Below, in pieces: positions 15,951 through 23,299 of a stretch of DNA of 24,133 nucleotides (position 1 is the first letter of the stretch; each line of letters starts with the position of its first letter). The DNA is from Marisimplicoccus framensis_A. Lineage in GTDB: Bacteria > Bacteroidota > Bacteroidia > Flavobacteriales > Flavobacteriaceae. Location of the stretch: the NCBI GenBank assembly GCA_042088875.1, contig JBELLF010000011.1, positions 1-24,133 on the forward strand, read 5' to 3'. The notes under the pieces were generated by a model. That model was not told the DNA's origin. It was given only the letters and a program-made list of their open reading frames with translations, and did no database searches. The position numbers were made by a program, and so were the translations under genes.

Positions 15951-16178
15951 ATGAAAAAGAAAAATTTTTTATTTAACAAAGACAGGAATAGGCTACTAAT
16001 TATATCTCTTTTAGTTATTGGTATTGGTTTTATACTAATGTCAGGAGGAGCATCAAATGATCCTGAAGTATTTAGTAAAAAAATTTATAATTTTAGAAGG
16101 ATTAGACTCGCACCTTTAATTGTAATTTTAGGTTTTACTCTTTGCATTTATACAATTCTTAAAAAATCTAAAAATTAA
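15951..16178 (+). CDS. DUF3098 small membrane protein
   Basis: This is a 75-residue inner-membrane protein with two helices (about 13-31 and 51-70). The connecting loop contains the family hallmarks LMSGGASNDPEVF and YNFRRIRLAP, which identify DUF3098. It normally follows ftsX in Bacteroidota; function is unknown to me, though the linkage hints at division or envelope work. I place the start at the ATG at 15951. A TTG lies one codon earlier, but the ATG is the more plausible initiator and sits 4 bases after the ftsX stop. The gene is followed after 6 bases by truB. In relatives I recall, uppP lies between these two genes; here it is absent. Confidence 0.88.
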   Translation: MKKKNFLFNKDRNRLLIISLLVIGIGFILMSGGASNDPEVFSKKIYNFRRIRLAPLIVILGFTLCIYTILKKSKN

Positions 16179-16184
16179 GTTATA

Positions 16185-16874
16185 ATGCTGAATGACTTTT
16201 TAGAGTCTGTAACACTTGATAATATCATAGATGGTAAGATGATTTTAATTGACAAACCAATTGAATGGACTTCATTCGATGTTGTTAAATATGTTCGCAA
16301 GAGTCTACAAACAAAATTAAAGGTTAAAAAAATAAAGGTTGGACACGCTGGTACACTTGATCCTCTTGCTACTGGACTTTTAATTATCTGTATCGGAAAA
16401 GAGACAAAAAATATTTCTAAATATCAAGACTTGACAAAAATATATACTGGTATAATTAAATTAGGTGAAACAACTCCTTCATATGACAGAGAAACAGAAA
16501 TAGATGAAACTTATGATTATGACCACGTTGATGAAAATAAAGTTTTAAAAATTTCAAAAAAATTTATTGGGAGACAAAAACAATTACCTCCAATATATTC
16601 TGCTTTAAAAAAAGATGGTAAAAGAATGTACAAGTATGCTAGAGAAAAAATTAAAATTGATATTGAACCAAGAGAGATTGAAGTTTATGATTTTCAAATA
16701 TTAAATTTCTCTAAACCACATATAGAATTCATTATTGAGTGTTCTAAGGGCACATATATTAGATCTATTGCTAACGATTATGGAAAGAAACTTAATTCTG
16801 GATCACATCTTTATAAATTAAAGAGAATTAGTATTGGTGATTTTTCAATTAGTGATGCTTTAAGATTGGAATAA
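16185..16874 (+). CDS. truB: tRNA pseudouridine(55) synthase
   Basis: TruB converts U55 in the T-loop of tRNAs to pseudouridine. The start of the catalytic domain shows LIDKPIEWTSFDVV (21-34). The catalytic aspartate is D59 in KVGHAGTLDPLATGLL. Later motifs include GRQKQLPPIYSALKKDG and the segment CSKGTYIRSIANDYG. The 229-residue length matches the short Bacteroidota form, which lacks an obvious PUA domain. About 17 residues precede the core, a modest extension that I recall in flavobacterial homologues (D-F-x-x-G before the LIDKP motif). The gene lies between the DUF3098 gene and pyrH, with 39 bases to pyrH that hold a candidate promoter. Confidence 0.95.
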   Translation: MLNDFLESVTLDNIIDGKMILIDKPIEWTSFDVVKYVRKSLQTKLKVKKIKVGHAGTLDPLATGLLIICIGKETKNISKYQDLTKIYTGIIKLGETTPSYDRETEIDETYDYDHVDENKVLKISKKFIGRQKQLPPIYSALKKDGKRMYKYAREKIKIDIEPREIEVYDFQILNFSKPHIEFIIECSKGTYIRSIANDYGKKLNSGSHLYKLKRISIGDFSISDALRLE

Positions 16875-16899
16875 ATTTGAAACATTATAATTATATTTG
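16866..16899 (+). promoter_or_regulatory. Candidate Bacteroidota-type promoter for pyrH-frr-asnS
   Basis: TATATTTG (16892-16899) is an exact TAnnTTTG match, 14 bases before the pyrH ATG. A TTG at 16866-16868, inside the end of truB, lies 23 bases upstream of it and a TTTG at 16876-16879 lies 12 bases upstream. The first spacing is at the edge of the accepted range and the second is too short. The same octamer occurs immediately upstream of mrp. A start here would separate pyrH-frr-asnS from the ftsX-truB part. Confidence 0.42.
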
Positions 16900-16913
16900 T
16901 ATAATCCCTATTT

Positions 16914-17621
16914 ATGAAGTATAATCGAATATTACTAAAATTAAGTGGTGAAGCACTACAAGGAAAAAATTCTTACGGAATAGATAATGATAGGCTTGTT
17001 GTCTATGCTGAAGAGATCAAAGAAATTTATAAACAAGGAGTCGAGATTGCTATTGTTATTGGTGGTGGTAATATTTTTAGAGGATTAAGTGGTTCAAAAG
17101 ATGGAATTGATAGAGTTCAAGCAGATTATATGGGGATGTTAGCTACAGTTATAAATGGTTTAGCTCTTCAGAACGCTTTAGAAAACATTGCTATTCCAAC
17201 TAGACTTCAATCAGCAATAAAAATGGAGTCAATAGCTGAACCTTTTATTAAAAGAAAAGCAACTAGACATCTAGAAAAAGGTAGAGTTGTAATTTTTGCA
17301 TCTGGAACAGGTAATCCATATTTTACAACTGACTCTGCAGCAGTGCTTAGAGCTATTGAAATTAATGCTGATGTTATTTTAAAGGGGACTAGAGTTGATG
17401 GTATTTATAATGAAGATCCTGAAAAGAATAAAGAAGCTATTAAATTTGATGATATTTCTTTTGAAGATACTATTCGTAAAGGATTAAAAATTATGGATAC
17501 TACTGCTTTTACATTAAGTAAAGAGAATAAACTTCCAATAATAGTTTTTGATATGAACACAAAAGGTAATTTAACTAAAGTTATTATGGGGGAAAAAATA
17601 GGAACAAAAGTTTCTACTTAA
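16914..17621 (+). CDS. pyrH: UMP kinase
   Basis: This bacterial UMP kinase of the amino-acid-kinase fold phosphorylates UMP to UDP in pyrimidine nucleotide synthesis. Key motifs are RILLKLSGEALQG (5-17, with K9 and the SGEA loop), AIVIGGGNIFRG (46-57), QADYMGMLATVING for the UMP pocket, and the nucleotide-binding segment FASGTGNPYFTTDSAAVLRA. The closing block is LKGTRVDGIYNEDPEKN. At 235 residues it is full length. It precedes frr by 10 bases, the classic pyrH-frr pairing. It works downstream of the dihydroorotase encoded elsewhere in this window. Confidence 0.97.
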   Translation: MKYNRILLKLSGEALQGKNSYGIDNDRLVVYAEEIKEIYKQGVEIAIVIGGGNIFRGLSGSKDGIDRVQADYMGMLATVINGLALQNALENIAIPTRLQSAIKMESIAEPFIKRKATRHLEKGRVVIFASGTGNPYFTTDSAAVLRAIEINADVILKGTRVDGIYNEDPEKNKEAIKFDDISFEDTIRKGLKIMDTTAFTLSKENKLPIIVFDMNTKGNLTKVIMGEKIGTKVST

Positions 17622-17631
17622 ATAATGTATT

Positions 17632-18183
17632 ATGGAAGATAACAAAGAAATAATAGAAAACGCAGAGTTAAATATGATGGCCGCTATTAGTCATTTAGAA
17701 ATAGAGCTTACAAAAATTAGAGCTGGTAAGGCAAATCCCATAATGTTGAAAGGCATTTCAGTTGAATACTATGGTAATTTAACTCCTTTAAATCAGGTTG
17801 CTTCTGTCAGCACACCAAATGCTCAAACAATAAGTATTCAACCATGGGAAAAGTCGATAATTGATGAAATTGAAAAAAGTATAATTAATTCTAATCTTGG
17901 ATTTAACCCTGTTAATAATGGGGAGTCTATTCTAATTAATATACCTCCTTTGACAGAAGAAAGAAGAATTGAATTAACAAAATTTGCAAAATCTGAATCT
18001 GAATCTGCAAAAGTGAGTATTAGAAATGTAAGAAAAGACGCAAATAATAAAATTAAAGCTCTGGAGATTTCTGATGACTTAAAATCCAATTTGGAAGTAG
18101 ATACTCAAGATCTAACTAATAAATATATAAATAAGGTAGATGAAATGTTCACGTCAAAAGAGAAAGATATTCTAACAGTCTAA
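17632..18183 (+). CDS. frr: Ribosome recycling factor
   Basis: RRF splits the post-termination ribosome together with EF-G. The 183-residue protein has the normal length and the usual two-domain pattern. Helical arm segments include ISHLEIELTKIRAGKANP (19-36), with the conserved R-A-G-K/R-A motif. The second domain has YYGNLTPLNQVASVSTPNAQT and IQPWEKS. The final helix contains NVRKDANNKIK. The stop overlaps the asnS start by one base (TAATG). Identification is secure. Confidence 0.97.
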   Translation: MEDNKEIIENAELNMMAAISHLEIELTKIRAGKANPIMLKGISVEYYGNLTPLNQVASVSTPNAQTISIQPWEKSIIDEIEKSIINSNLGFNPVNNGESILINIPPLTEERRIELTKFAKSESESAKVSIRNVRKDANNKIKALEISDDLKSNLEVDTQDLTNKYINKVDEMFTSKEKDILTV

Positions 18184-19610
18184 TGATGAATCTATCTAAG
18201 GTCAAAGAAATATATGATTCTCCGTCAATTGACAGTGAGATTAACCTAGGTGGATGGGTAAGGGCGTTTAGAGCGAATAAATTTATCGAATTAAATGATG
18301 GATCAACAATCAAAAATATCCAATGTGTAATTGATGATGGCTTAATAGATGAAGATATTATAAAAAGAATTAGCGTTGGATGTTCATTAATTATTACAGG
18401 TATATTAGTTAATAGCATTGGAAAAGGCCAGAGTTTTGAGATAAATGTTTCAGATATTAAGCTAATGGGTGAATCAGATCCAGAAGAATATCCTATCCAA
18501 CCTAAGAAACATAGTTTTGAGTTTTTGAGGGAACAAGCACATCTAAGAATACGAACTTCAACATTTAGTTCTGTAATGAGAATTAGATCAAAATTAGCTT
18601 TTAGTATTCATGATTATTTTAATAAAAATGGTTTCAATTATATTCATACTCCAATTATTACATCAAGTGATGCTGAAGGAGCAGGAGAAATGTTTAAGGT
18701 GACTACACTAGGAAAAAAGGACCTGATTAATAAAGATATTGACTTTTCAGATGATTTTTTTGGTAAGAAAACTAGCCTTACTGTCTCAGGACAACTAGAA
18801 GCAGAAACCTATGCCCTTGGATTAGGAAATGTATATACGTTTGGACCAACCTTTAGAGCAGAGAATTCAAATACTTCAAGACATGCTTCAGAATTTTGGA
18901 TGATTGAGCCAGAAATGGCTTTTTATGATCTTAACGATAATATGGATTTAGCAGAATCTTTTGTAAAGCATATTCTTAATTATATTTTAAAAAATTGTGA
19001 AGAGGATTTAAAATTTCTTGAAGAGAGACTTTTAAAAGAGGAAAGTCAAAAACCACAAAATGACAGGAGTGATCTAAGTCTAATTGAGAGGATAAAGTTT
19101 ACTATAAATAATCAATTTACTCGTGTTTCATATACTGAAGCATTTGAAATACTAAAAAACTGCAATTATAATAAAAAGAAAAAGTTTAAATATCCATTAG
19201 ATAATTGGGGTTCCGATCTTCAAAGTGAGCATGAGAGATTTTTAGTTGAAAAACATTTTAAGCGTCCTGTAATTATTTATGATTATCCATCAAAAATTAA
19301 AGCATTTTATATGAGGTTAAATGATGATGATAAAACAGTTAGAGCAATGGATGTACTATTTCCAGGTATAGGTGAAATAATTGGGGGTTCTCAGAGAGAG
19401 GAAAGACTAGATATACTCAGAAAAAGAATGAATGACATGGGTATTGATGAAAAGGAATTATGGTGGTATTTAGATCTTAGAAAATATGGAACTGTTCCTC
19501 ATAGTGGATTTGGACTAGGTTTTGAAAGAATGGTAATGTTTTGTACTGGTATGTCAAATATTAGAGATGTAATTCCTTATCCAAGAACACCAAAAAACGC
19601 ATCTTTTTAA
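18183..19610 (+). CDS. asnS: Asparaginyl-tRNA synthetase
   Basis: This class IIb synthetase charges tRNA-Asn. An N-terminal OB-fold anticodon-binding domain (about 13-110, with GGWVRAFRANKFIELNDGS) is followed by the catalytic core. Motif 2 lies in FGPTFRAENSNTSRHASEFW, and the stretch IEPEMAFYDL following it is diagnostic. Motif 3 is GFGLGFERMVMF near the C-terminus. Aspartate enzymes differ in the latter half; the insertion and the PYPRTPKNASF ending support AsnRS. The start could be either of two adjacent ATGs at 18183 and 18186; the first overlaps the frr stop by one base. Forty-four bases separate the stop from rpoN. Confidence 0.95.
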   Translation: MMNLSKVKEIYDSPSIDSEINLGGWVRAFRANKFIELNDGSTIKNIQCVIDDGLIDEDIIKRISVGCSLIITGILVNSIGKGQSFEINVSDIKLMGESDPEEYPIQPKKHSFEFLREQAHLRIRTSTFSSVMRIRSKLAFSIHDYFNKNGFNYIHTPIITSSDAEGAGEMFKVTTLGKKDLINKDIDFSDDFFGKKTSLTVSGQLEAETYALGLGNVYTFGPTFRAENSNTSRHASEFWMIEPEMAFYDLNDNMDLAESFVKHILNYILKNCEEDLKFLEERLLKEESQKPQNDRSDLSLIERIKFTINNQFTRVSYTEAFEILKNCNYNKKKKFKYPLDNWGSDLQSEHERFLVEKHFKRPVIIYDYPSKIKAFYMRLNDDDKTVRAMDVLFPGIGEIIGGSQREERLDILRKRMNDMGIDEKELWWYLDLRKYGTVPHSGFGLGFERMVMFCTGMSNIRDVIPYPRTPKNASF

Positions 19611-19613
19611 TTG

Positions 19614-19635
19614 AAATTAATTCTTTTATTAATTT
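19614..19635 (+). terminator. Short A/T hairpin between asnS and rpoN
   Basis: AAATTAAT (19614-19621) and ATTAATTT (19628-19635) form a perfect 8-bp inverted repeat with a 6-base loop. It begins 4 bases after the asnS stop and is followed by TTGTTT. The position and the following T-rich bases fit a weak intrinsic terminator or attenuator ahead of rpoN. The stem has no G:C pair, so its stability would be low. Confidence 0.3.
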
Positions 19636-19654
19636 TGTTTAAGTATTACGAAAT

Positions 19655-21076
19655 ATGCTTAATCAAAAACTACAATTAAAACTTACTCAAAAGCTATCAC
19701 CACAGCAGATTCAGTTAATGAAACTAATTCAGCTTACTACAGCAGAATTAGAACAAAAAATTAAAAATGAAATTGAGGAAAACCCTGCATTGGAAGTAGG
19801 TAAAGAGAAAACAGAAATTGATAAAGATGATTTTGAAGATGATGTAAATGATGATGTAGACGTAGATGATTATCTAAATGATATGTCTAATGATTATGAC
19901 ACTAATCAAAATTATTATTCAAGTGAAGAAGAAAACACTAATTTTCAAACAAAAGCTTCATATAGCTTTCATCAATATTTAGATAATCAATCTAAAAATT
20001 TAATTCTCAATGAAAACCATAAGCCTATATGTGATTTTTTAATTGGAAGTATTGATGAAAGTGGATATTTAAGAAGAGAGGTAGAAGATATAATTGATGA
20101 TTTAGCATTTACACAGAACATAGTAACTTCAAAAGAAGAAATATTATCAGTATTACAGAAAATTCAAGAATTAGATCCTCCAGGAGTTGGTGCAAGATCT
20201 TTGACAGAATGTCTTTTAATTCAATTAAGGAGAAAAAACTCGAAAGAATCAATTGATAATTCCATTAAAATCATTGAAAATGATTTTGATTCTTTTTCCA
20301 AAAAAAAGTTCTCTAAATTATCAAAGAGACTTAACATTTCCGAGCAAAAATTAAAAGAGGCTATAGAAGAAATTTCAAAATTAAATCCTAAACCAGGAGG
20401 TTCAATAACTAGTGATTCTGCTAACAATGCTATTACTCCGGACTTTATCTTAACAATTGAGGATGGAGATTTAATTGTAGAATTAAATAAAAGAAACTCT
20501 CCAGAATTAAGACTTTCAAATTCTTATAAAAATATATTAGAGGGATATAAAAAAGATCCCAATAAAACAAAAACACAAAATCAAGCAATGCAATTTTTAA
20601 AGCAAAAACTTGATTCAGCAAAATGGTTTATTGAAGCAATAGAGCAAAGACATCAAACTCTTTTTCAAACAGTTAATGCGATTGTTAACTTTCAGAAAAA
20701 CTATTTCTTATCTGGAGAAGAGAGCAATCTTAAACCTATGATTCTAAAAGATATTGCAGAAATGATAGATATGGATATATCTACAGTCTCAAGAGTTGCA
20801 AATAGTAAATACATTGACACCCCTTACGGTATAAAACTTCTTAAAAGTTATTTTTCAGAGGGAATGAAAAATGATCAAGGAAATGATATATCTACAATTG
20901 AAATAAAAAGAATATTAAAAGAAATTGTAGAATCTGAAGATAAAGCCAAGCCATTGTCAGATATAGATTTATCTAGTAAATTGTCTGATAATGGATTCAA
21001 GGTAGCAAGAAGAACTATATCAAAATATAGAGATCAGTTAGAAATACCCGTAGCAAGATTAAGAAAAGAACTATAA
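19655..21076 (+). CDS. rpoN: RNA polymerase sigma-54 factor
   Basis: This is sigma-54, the alternative sigma factor that needs AAA+ activators. Region I is clear at the N-terminus (LNQKLQLKLTQKLSPQQIQL, then ELEQKIKNEIEENPALE), rich in Gln and Leu. It is followed by an acidic region II (about 52-85, nearly all Asp, Glu and Asn). The core-binding domain (about 110-300) includes LDPPGVGARSLTECL and LNPKPGG. The DNA-binding domain comes next, with a helix-turn-helix (about 370-405) and the RpoN box ARRTISKYR (451-459; the common form is ARRTVAKYR). At 473 residues it is normal length. No activator gene lies in the window. Its stop overlaps the convergent beta-barrel gene by 6 bases. Confidence 0.96.
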   Translation: MLNQKLQLKLTQKLSPQQIQLMKLIQLTTAELEQKIKNEIEENPALEVGKEKTEIDKDDFEDDVNDDVDVDDYLNDMSNDYDTNQNYYSSEEENTNFQTKASYSFHQYLDNQSKNLILNENHKPICDFLIGSIDESGYLRREVEDIIDDLAFTQNIVTSKEEILSVLQKIQELDPPGVGARSLTECLLIQLRRKNSKESIDNSIKIIENDFDSFSKKKFSKLSKRLNISEQKLKEAIEEISKLNPKPGGSITSDSANNAITPDFILTIEDGDLIVELNKRNSPELRLSNSYKNILEGYKKDPNKTKTQNQAMQFLKQKLDSAKWFIEAIEQRHQTLFQTVNAIVNFQKNYFLSGEESNLKPMILKDIAEMIDMDISTVSRVANSKYIDTPYGIKLLKSYFSEGMKNDQGNDISTIEIKRILKEIVESEDKAKPLSDIDLSSKLSDNGFKVARRTISKYRDQLEIPVARLRKEL

Positions 21077-21760
21077 AAAGTAAAATATAAGTCCAAGTCT
21101 AAAAAAACTTATATTTAAATTATCTCCATCAATTGTTTTTTTATTTTTTATTATTGGATTTAAATCATATTCAAGAGAGATATTCCATGTGTTATATCCA
21201 GCATTAAAGTAAATGGATGAATTCCAATCTTGAATTTCTTTAATCACTAATTCAGATCCATAAGAAGGATTAGAATACAACGAAAAATTCTTTTTAATCT
21301 TGAAGCCTGAATAAATTCTCCAGAATTTATATTCGTTAAGGGATGATTTTCTCCACCTATACTCTATTGGAAAAGAAATTGATGAAAATGAAATTTTATT
21401 TTTTGACTCAAGAAATCTGCTTATCACTATTCTATAATCAATTTGATTAGATTGCTCAATTGGCTGAATATTAGATGTAAAATAATTTCTTTCATATCCA
21501 AGTCCAAGACCTAATGCTCTTGTTGAATTTTTATTTAATGGAAAGTCCCTAATAAATCCTATCTGAAAATTACCAGAGAAACCATTTTGTATAAAATCTT
21601 TTATTGGTTCAGTCTGAATAAAATAACTTGATGCAAAATAAAATTGATCCTCTCTGTATAAATCTGATTGAGTATTATTCTGAGAAAATAAGCCTAAGCT
21701 TAAAAAACAAAATAAGGTGATTAATTTCTTATTAGTTGAAATTTTGAGTATAATCTCCAA
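21071..21760 (-). CDS. PorT-like outer-membrane beta-barrel protein, non-ATG start
   Basis: This is a predicted outer-membrane protein. A signal peptide ends near residue 26 (KKLITLFCFLSLGLFSQ). The mature part alternates short amphipathic strands with polar turns (YFASSYFIQTEP, ALGLGLGYERNYF, FSSISFPIEYRWR, FWRIYSGFKI, WNISLEYDL) and finishes with the strand FFRLGLIFYFL, as beta-barrels do. The position downstream of exbD and convergent with rpoN matches the PorT-family barrel I recall in flavobacteria. There is no ATG before the signal peptide. The reading frame starts best at a TTG (21760-21758), 29 bases inside exbD; ATT (21754) or ATA (21751) are rarer alternatives. Expression is probably coupled to exbD translation. 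Precise function is unknown. Confidence 0.75.
   Translation of the reverse strand: MEIILKISTNKKLITLFCFLSLGLFSQNNTQSDLYREDQFYFASSYFIQTEPIKDFIQNGFSGNFQIGFIRDFPLNKNSTRALGLGLGYERNYFTSNIQPIEQSNQIDYRIVISRFLESKNKISFSSISFPIEYRWRKSSLNEYKFWRIYSGFKIKKNFSLYSNPSYGSELVIKEIQDWNSSIYFNAGYNTWNISLEYDLNPIIKNKKTIDGDNLNISFFRLGLIFYFL
21083..21116 (+). repeat. Perfect 10-bp inverted repeat just after the rpoN stop
   Basis: AAATATAAGT (21083-21092) and ACTTATATTT (21107-21116) are exact reverse complements separated by 14 bases. The repeat starts 7 bases past the rpoN stop and lies within the last codons of the convergent barrel gene. It could form a hairpin at the 3' end of the rpoN transcript. There is no U-tract after it, so a terminator role is only possible. 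Part of the symmetry may result from codons for the last beta strand. Confidence 0.3.
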
Positions 21761-22214
21761 CTCTAGTTGTATAGTTTAGCTTCAACGCATTTACTTTGCG
21801 TAACTCCTGCTTTATATCACTTATAATTCCCATTTTAGTATCACTATCAACTTTTAATGCAGTTGTAAGAACATTTTGAAGCTCTTGACGTTTTGCAGCT
21901 CTTTCAGCAAGAACAAACGCACCAACTTCCTCAACAGTACCAAACTTGTCATTAAGTTGAATTTTAGCTGAGGTCCCATAAGTATCAATATACCTACTAG
22001 ATGGTTTACCAGCATAAATATAAATTACTCTATCCTTTTTATCTAGCTTCTGAACTTGATCAGCAGCAGGTAATGTGTTTTGTACCATAAGAGTACTATC
22101 CCTCATAACAGTTGCAACCATAAAAAAGAATAATAACATAAAAACAATGTCTGGAAGAGATGCAGTAGATATTGCGGGGAGATCTCCACTTTTATTTTTT
22201 TTAAATTTTGCCAT
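21732..22214 (-). CDS. exbD: ExbD/TolR-family protein, second copy
   Basis: This is an ExbD/TolR-type component of a proton-driven inner-membrane motor, 160 residues long. A short cytoplasmic N-terminus (1-20, basic) precedes one transmembrane helix (about 22-40) with the proton-carrying aspartate D22 in LPDIVFMLLFFFMV. A periplasmic domain follows (41-160), with RVIYIYAGKP and a charged helical C-terminal half (LAERAAKRQELQ, ISDIKQELRKVNALKLNY). It starts 2 bases after the first exbD stop and its 3' end overlaps the beta-barrel gene. The two ExbD copies differ in their periplasmic domains and are unlikely to be interchangeable. Confidence 0.9.
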   Translation of the reverse strand: MAKFKKNKSGDLPAISTASLPDIVFMLLFFFMVATVMRDSTLMVQNTLPAADQVQKLDKKDRVIYIYAGKPSSRYIDTYGTSAKIQLNDKFGTVEEVGAFVLAERAAKRQELQNVLTTALKVDSDTKMGIISDIKQELRKVNALKLNYTTRVGDYTQNFN

Positions 22215-22216
22215 AT

Positions 22217-22840
22217 TTAATTTACTTTACTTGGTTCAGCCTCAGATAACTTCTGGGGGTATAATGCCTTTACAACGTCTAATTTTTCTTTTAGACTAGC
22301 CTTTTCATCAGCAGAAGTTCTAGGGTCAGTAAACCTAAGGTCAGCCTCAACATAGGTTAGAGTCTCGTTAGGGTATAGTCTAGAAAATTCTCTGTTTCTG
22401 AGAACATTGTAAGCTGCAACTAATTCGTTTTGAACAGCTATATAAACTTTATATTCAGTCTCTCTGTCATTTTTTAGAGATATAATTGCTTTATCTGGGT
22501 TATCAGAGGATCTTGGATCATTATTGCCTTGACAATATTCACAAGCTTCTTCTCCAGAACCACCACCATTATCAAGAAAGTCTACAGCAAGATTTCTTAA
22601 ATCTTTAATATCGGTAAGTTCTTCTTCAACTAATAACTGATTATTTTTATTTACTACAACTGTGAAAATATTTTTTTGTCTAATTATTGGTGGATCAATT
22701 TGATCTTCCATAGGAGGTAATTTTCTATTAATACCACTATCAGTCTCAATTGTTGTAGTAACAAGAAAGAAAATCAAAAGCAGAAAGGCAATATCTGCCA
22801 TTGATCCTGCATTAACTTCTGGCGACTTTCTTCTAGCCAT
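22217..22840 (-). CDS. exbD: ExbD/TolR-family protein, first copy, with periplasmic CxxC
   Basis: This 207-residue ExbD-like protein has a cytoplasmic N-tip MARRKSPEVNAGS and one transmembrane helix (about 15-33) with D16 as the proton-binding residue in SMADIAFLLLIFFLV. The large periplasmic domain starts with the proline-rich segment RKLPPMEDQIDPP. It carries an insertion with a Gly-rich stretch and C-E-Y-C (near 99-102), then the block NPDKAIISLKNDRETEYKVY. From memory the CxYCQG insertion is common to flavobacterial homologues. Two cysteines so placed in the periplasm could form a disulfide or bind a metal. It begins 3 bases after the four-helix membrane protein gene. Confidence 0.92.
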   Translation of the reverse strand: MARRKSPEVNAGSMADIAFLLLIFFLVTTTIETDSGINRKLPPMEDQIDPPIIRQKNIFTVVVNKNNQLLVEEELTDIKDLRNLAVDFLDNGGGSGEEACEYCQGNNDPRSSDNPDKAIISLKNDRETEYKVYIAVQNELVAAYNVLRNREFSRLYPNETLTYVEADLRFTDPRTSADEKASLKEKLDVVKALYPQKLSEAEPSKVN

Positions 22841-22843
22841 AGT

Positions 22844-23293
22844 TTACTTTTTAATAAATTTTTTTCCTCCTGATAATATCATCAGTGCAACCGCAACAAT
22901 AGCTAAAATATAAAACACTCTAATACCTGTACCAACAAGTCTTGAACCAATAGCTGACAAAACTTTACCATCTCTCATTGGAGTTTCAACGCCACTAGAA
23001 AGAACAAATGCAATAACTACTACACCTAGAAATAATCCAGTAGATGTTAAAGCGCTTTTCATTTTAGCCTTATCTTTTGCCAAACCTCTTAGAGAAAAAG
23101 TAAGAGTTACAATAACAGCCATAAAAAGGATTAATTGACTTAAAAGTATTATCGGGGTAATCACTCCAAAGTCTCCTGACGCTGCAGACATTTTTATAGT
23201 ATCATCTCCTGTTCCAAAAACTAAAAACAGAAATATGATACCTAACACACCTAGAGCTATACACCCTAATTTTGTAATTTTTTGAAGATTCAT
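22844..23293 (-). CDS. Four-helix membrane protein of unknown function between exbB and exbD
   Basis: I do not recognise a named family for this 149-residue protein. It has four predicted membrane helices (about 10-27, 45-67, 83-101, 124-143). The first loop (FGTGDDTIKMSAASGDFG) and the third loop (SGVETPMRDGKVLSAIGSRLVG) hold most of the polar residues, and a basic KDKAKMKS segment lies between helices 2 and 3. The C-terminus is SGGKKFIKK, consistent with a cytoplasmic tail. It sits 6 bases after exbB and 3 bases before exbD, which strongly suggests it belongs to the same motor complex. I recall a similar small protein in this place in other flavobacteria, annotated as hypothetical. Confidence 0.82.
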   Translation of the reverse strand: MNLQKITKLGCIALGVLGIIFLFLVFGTGDDTIKMSAASGDFGVITPIILLSQLILFMAVIVTLTFSLRGLAKDKAKMKSALTSTGLFLGVVVIAFVLSSGVETPMRDGKVLSAIGSRLVGTGIRVFYILAIVAVALMILSGGKKFIKK

Positions 23294-23299
23294 ATAAAC

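Noticed and set aside
18149..18418. An 89-codon open frame on - spanning the frr/asnS junction
   Set aside because: It is antisense to two well-supported genes and has no family features or plausible start context.
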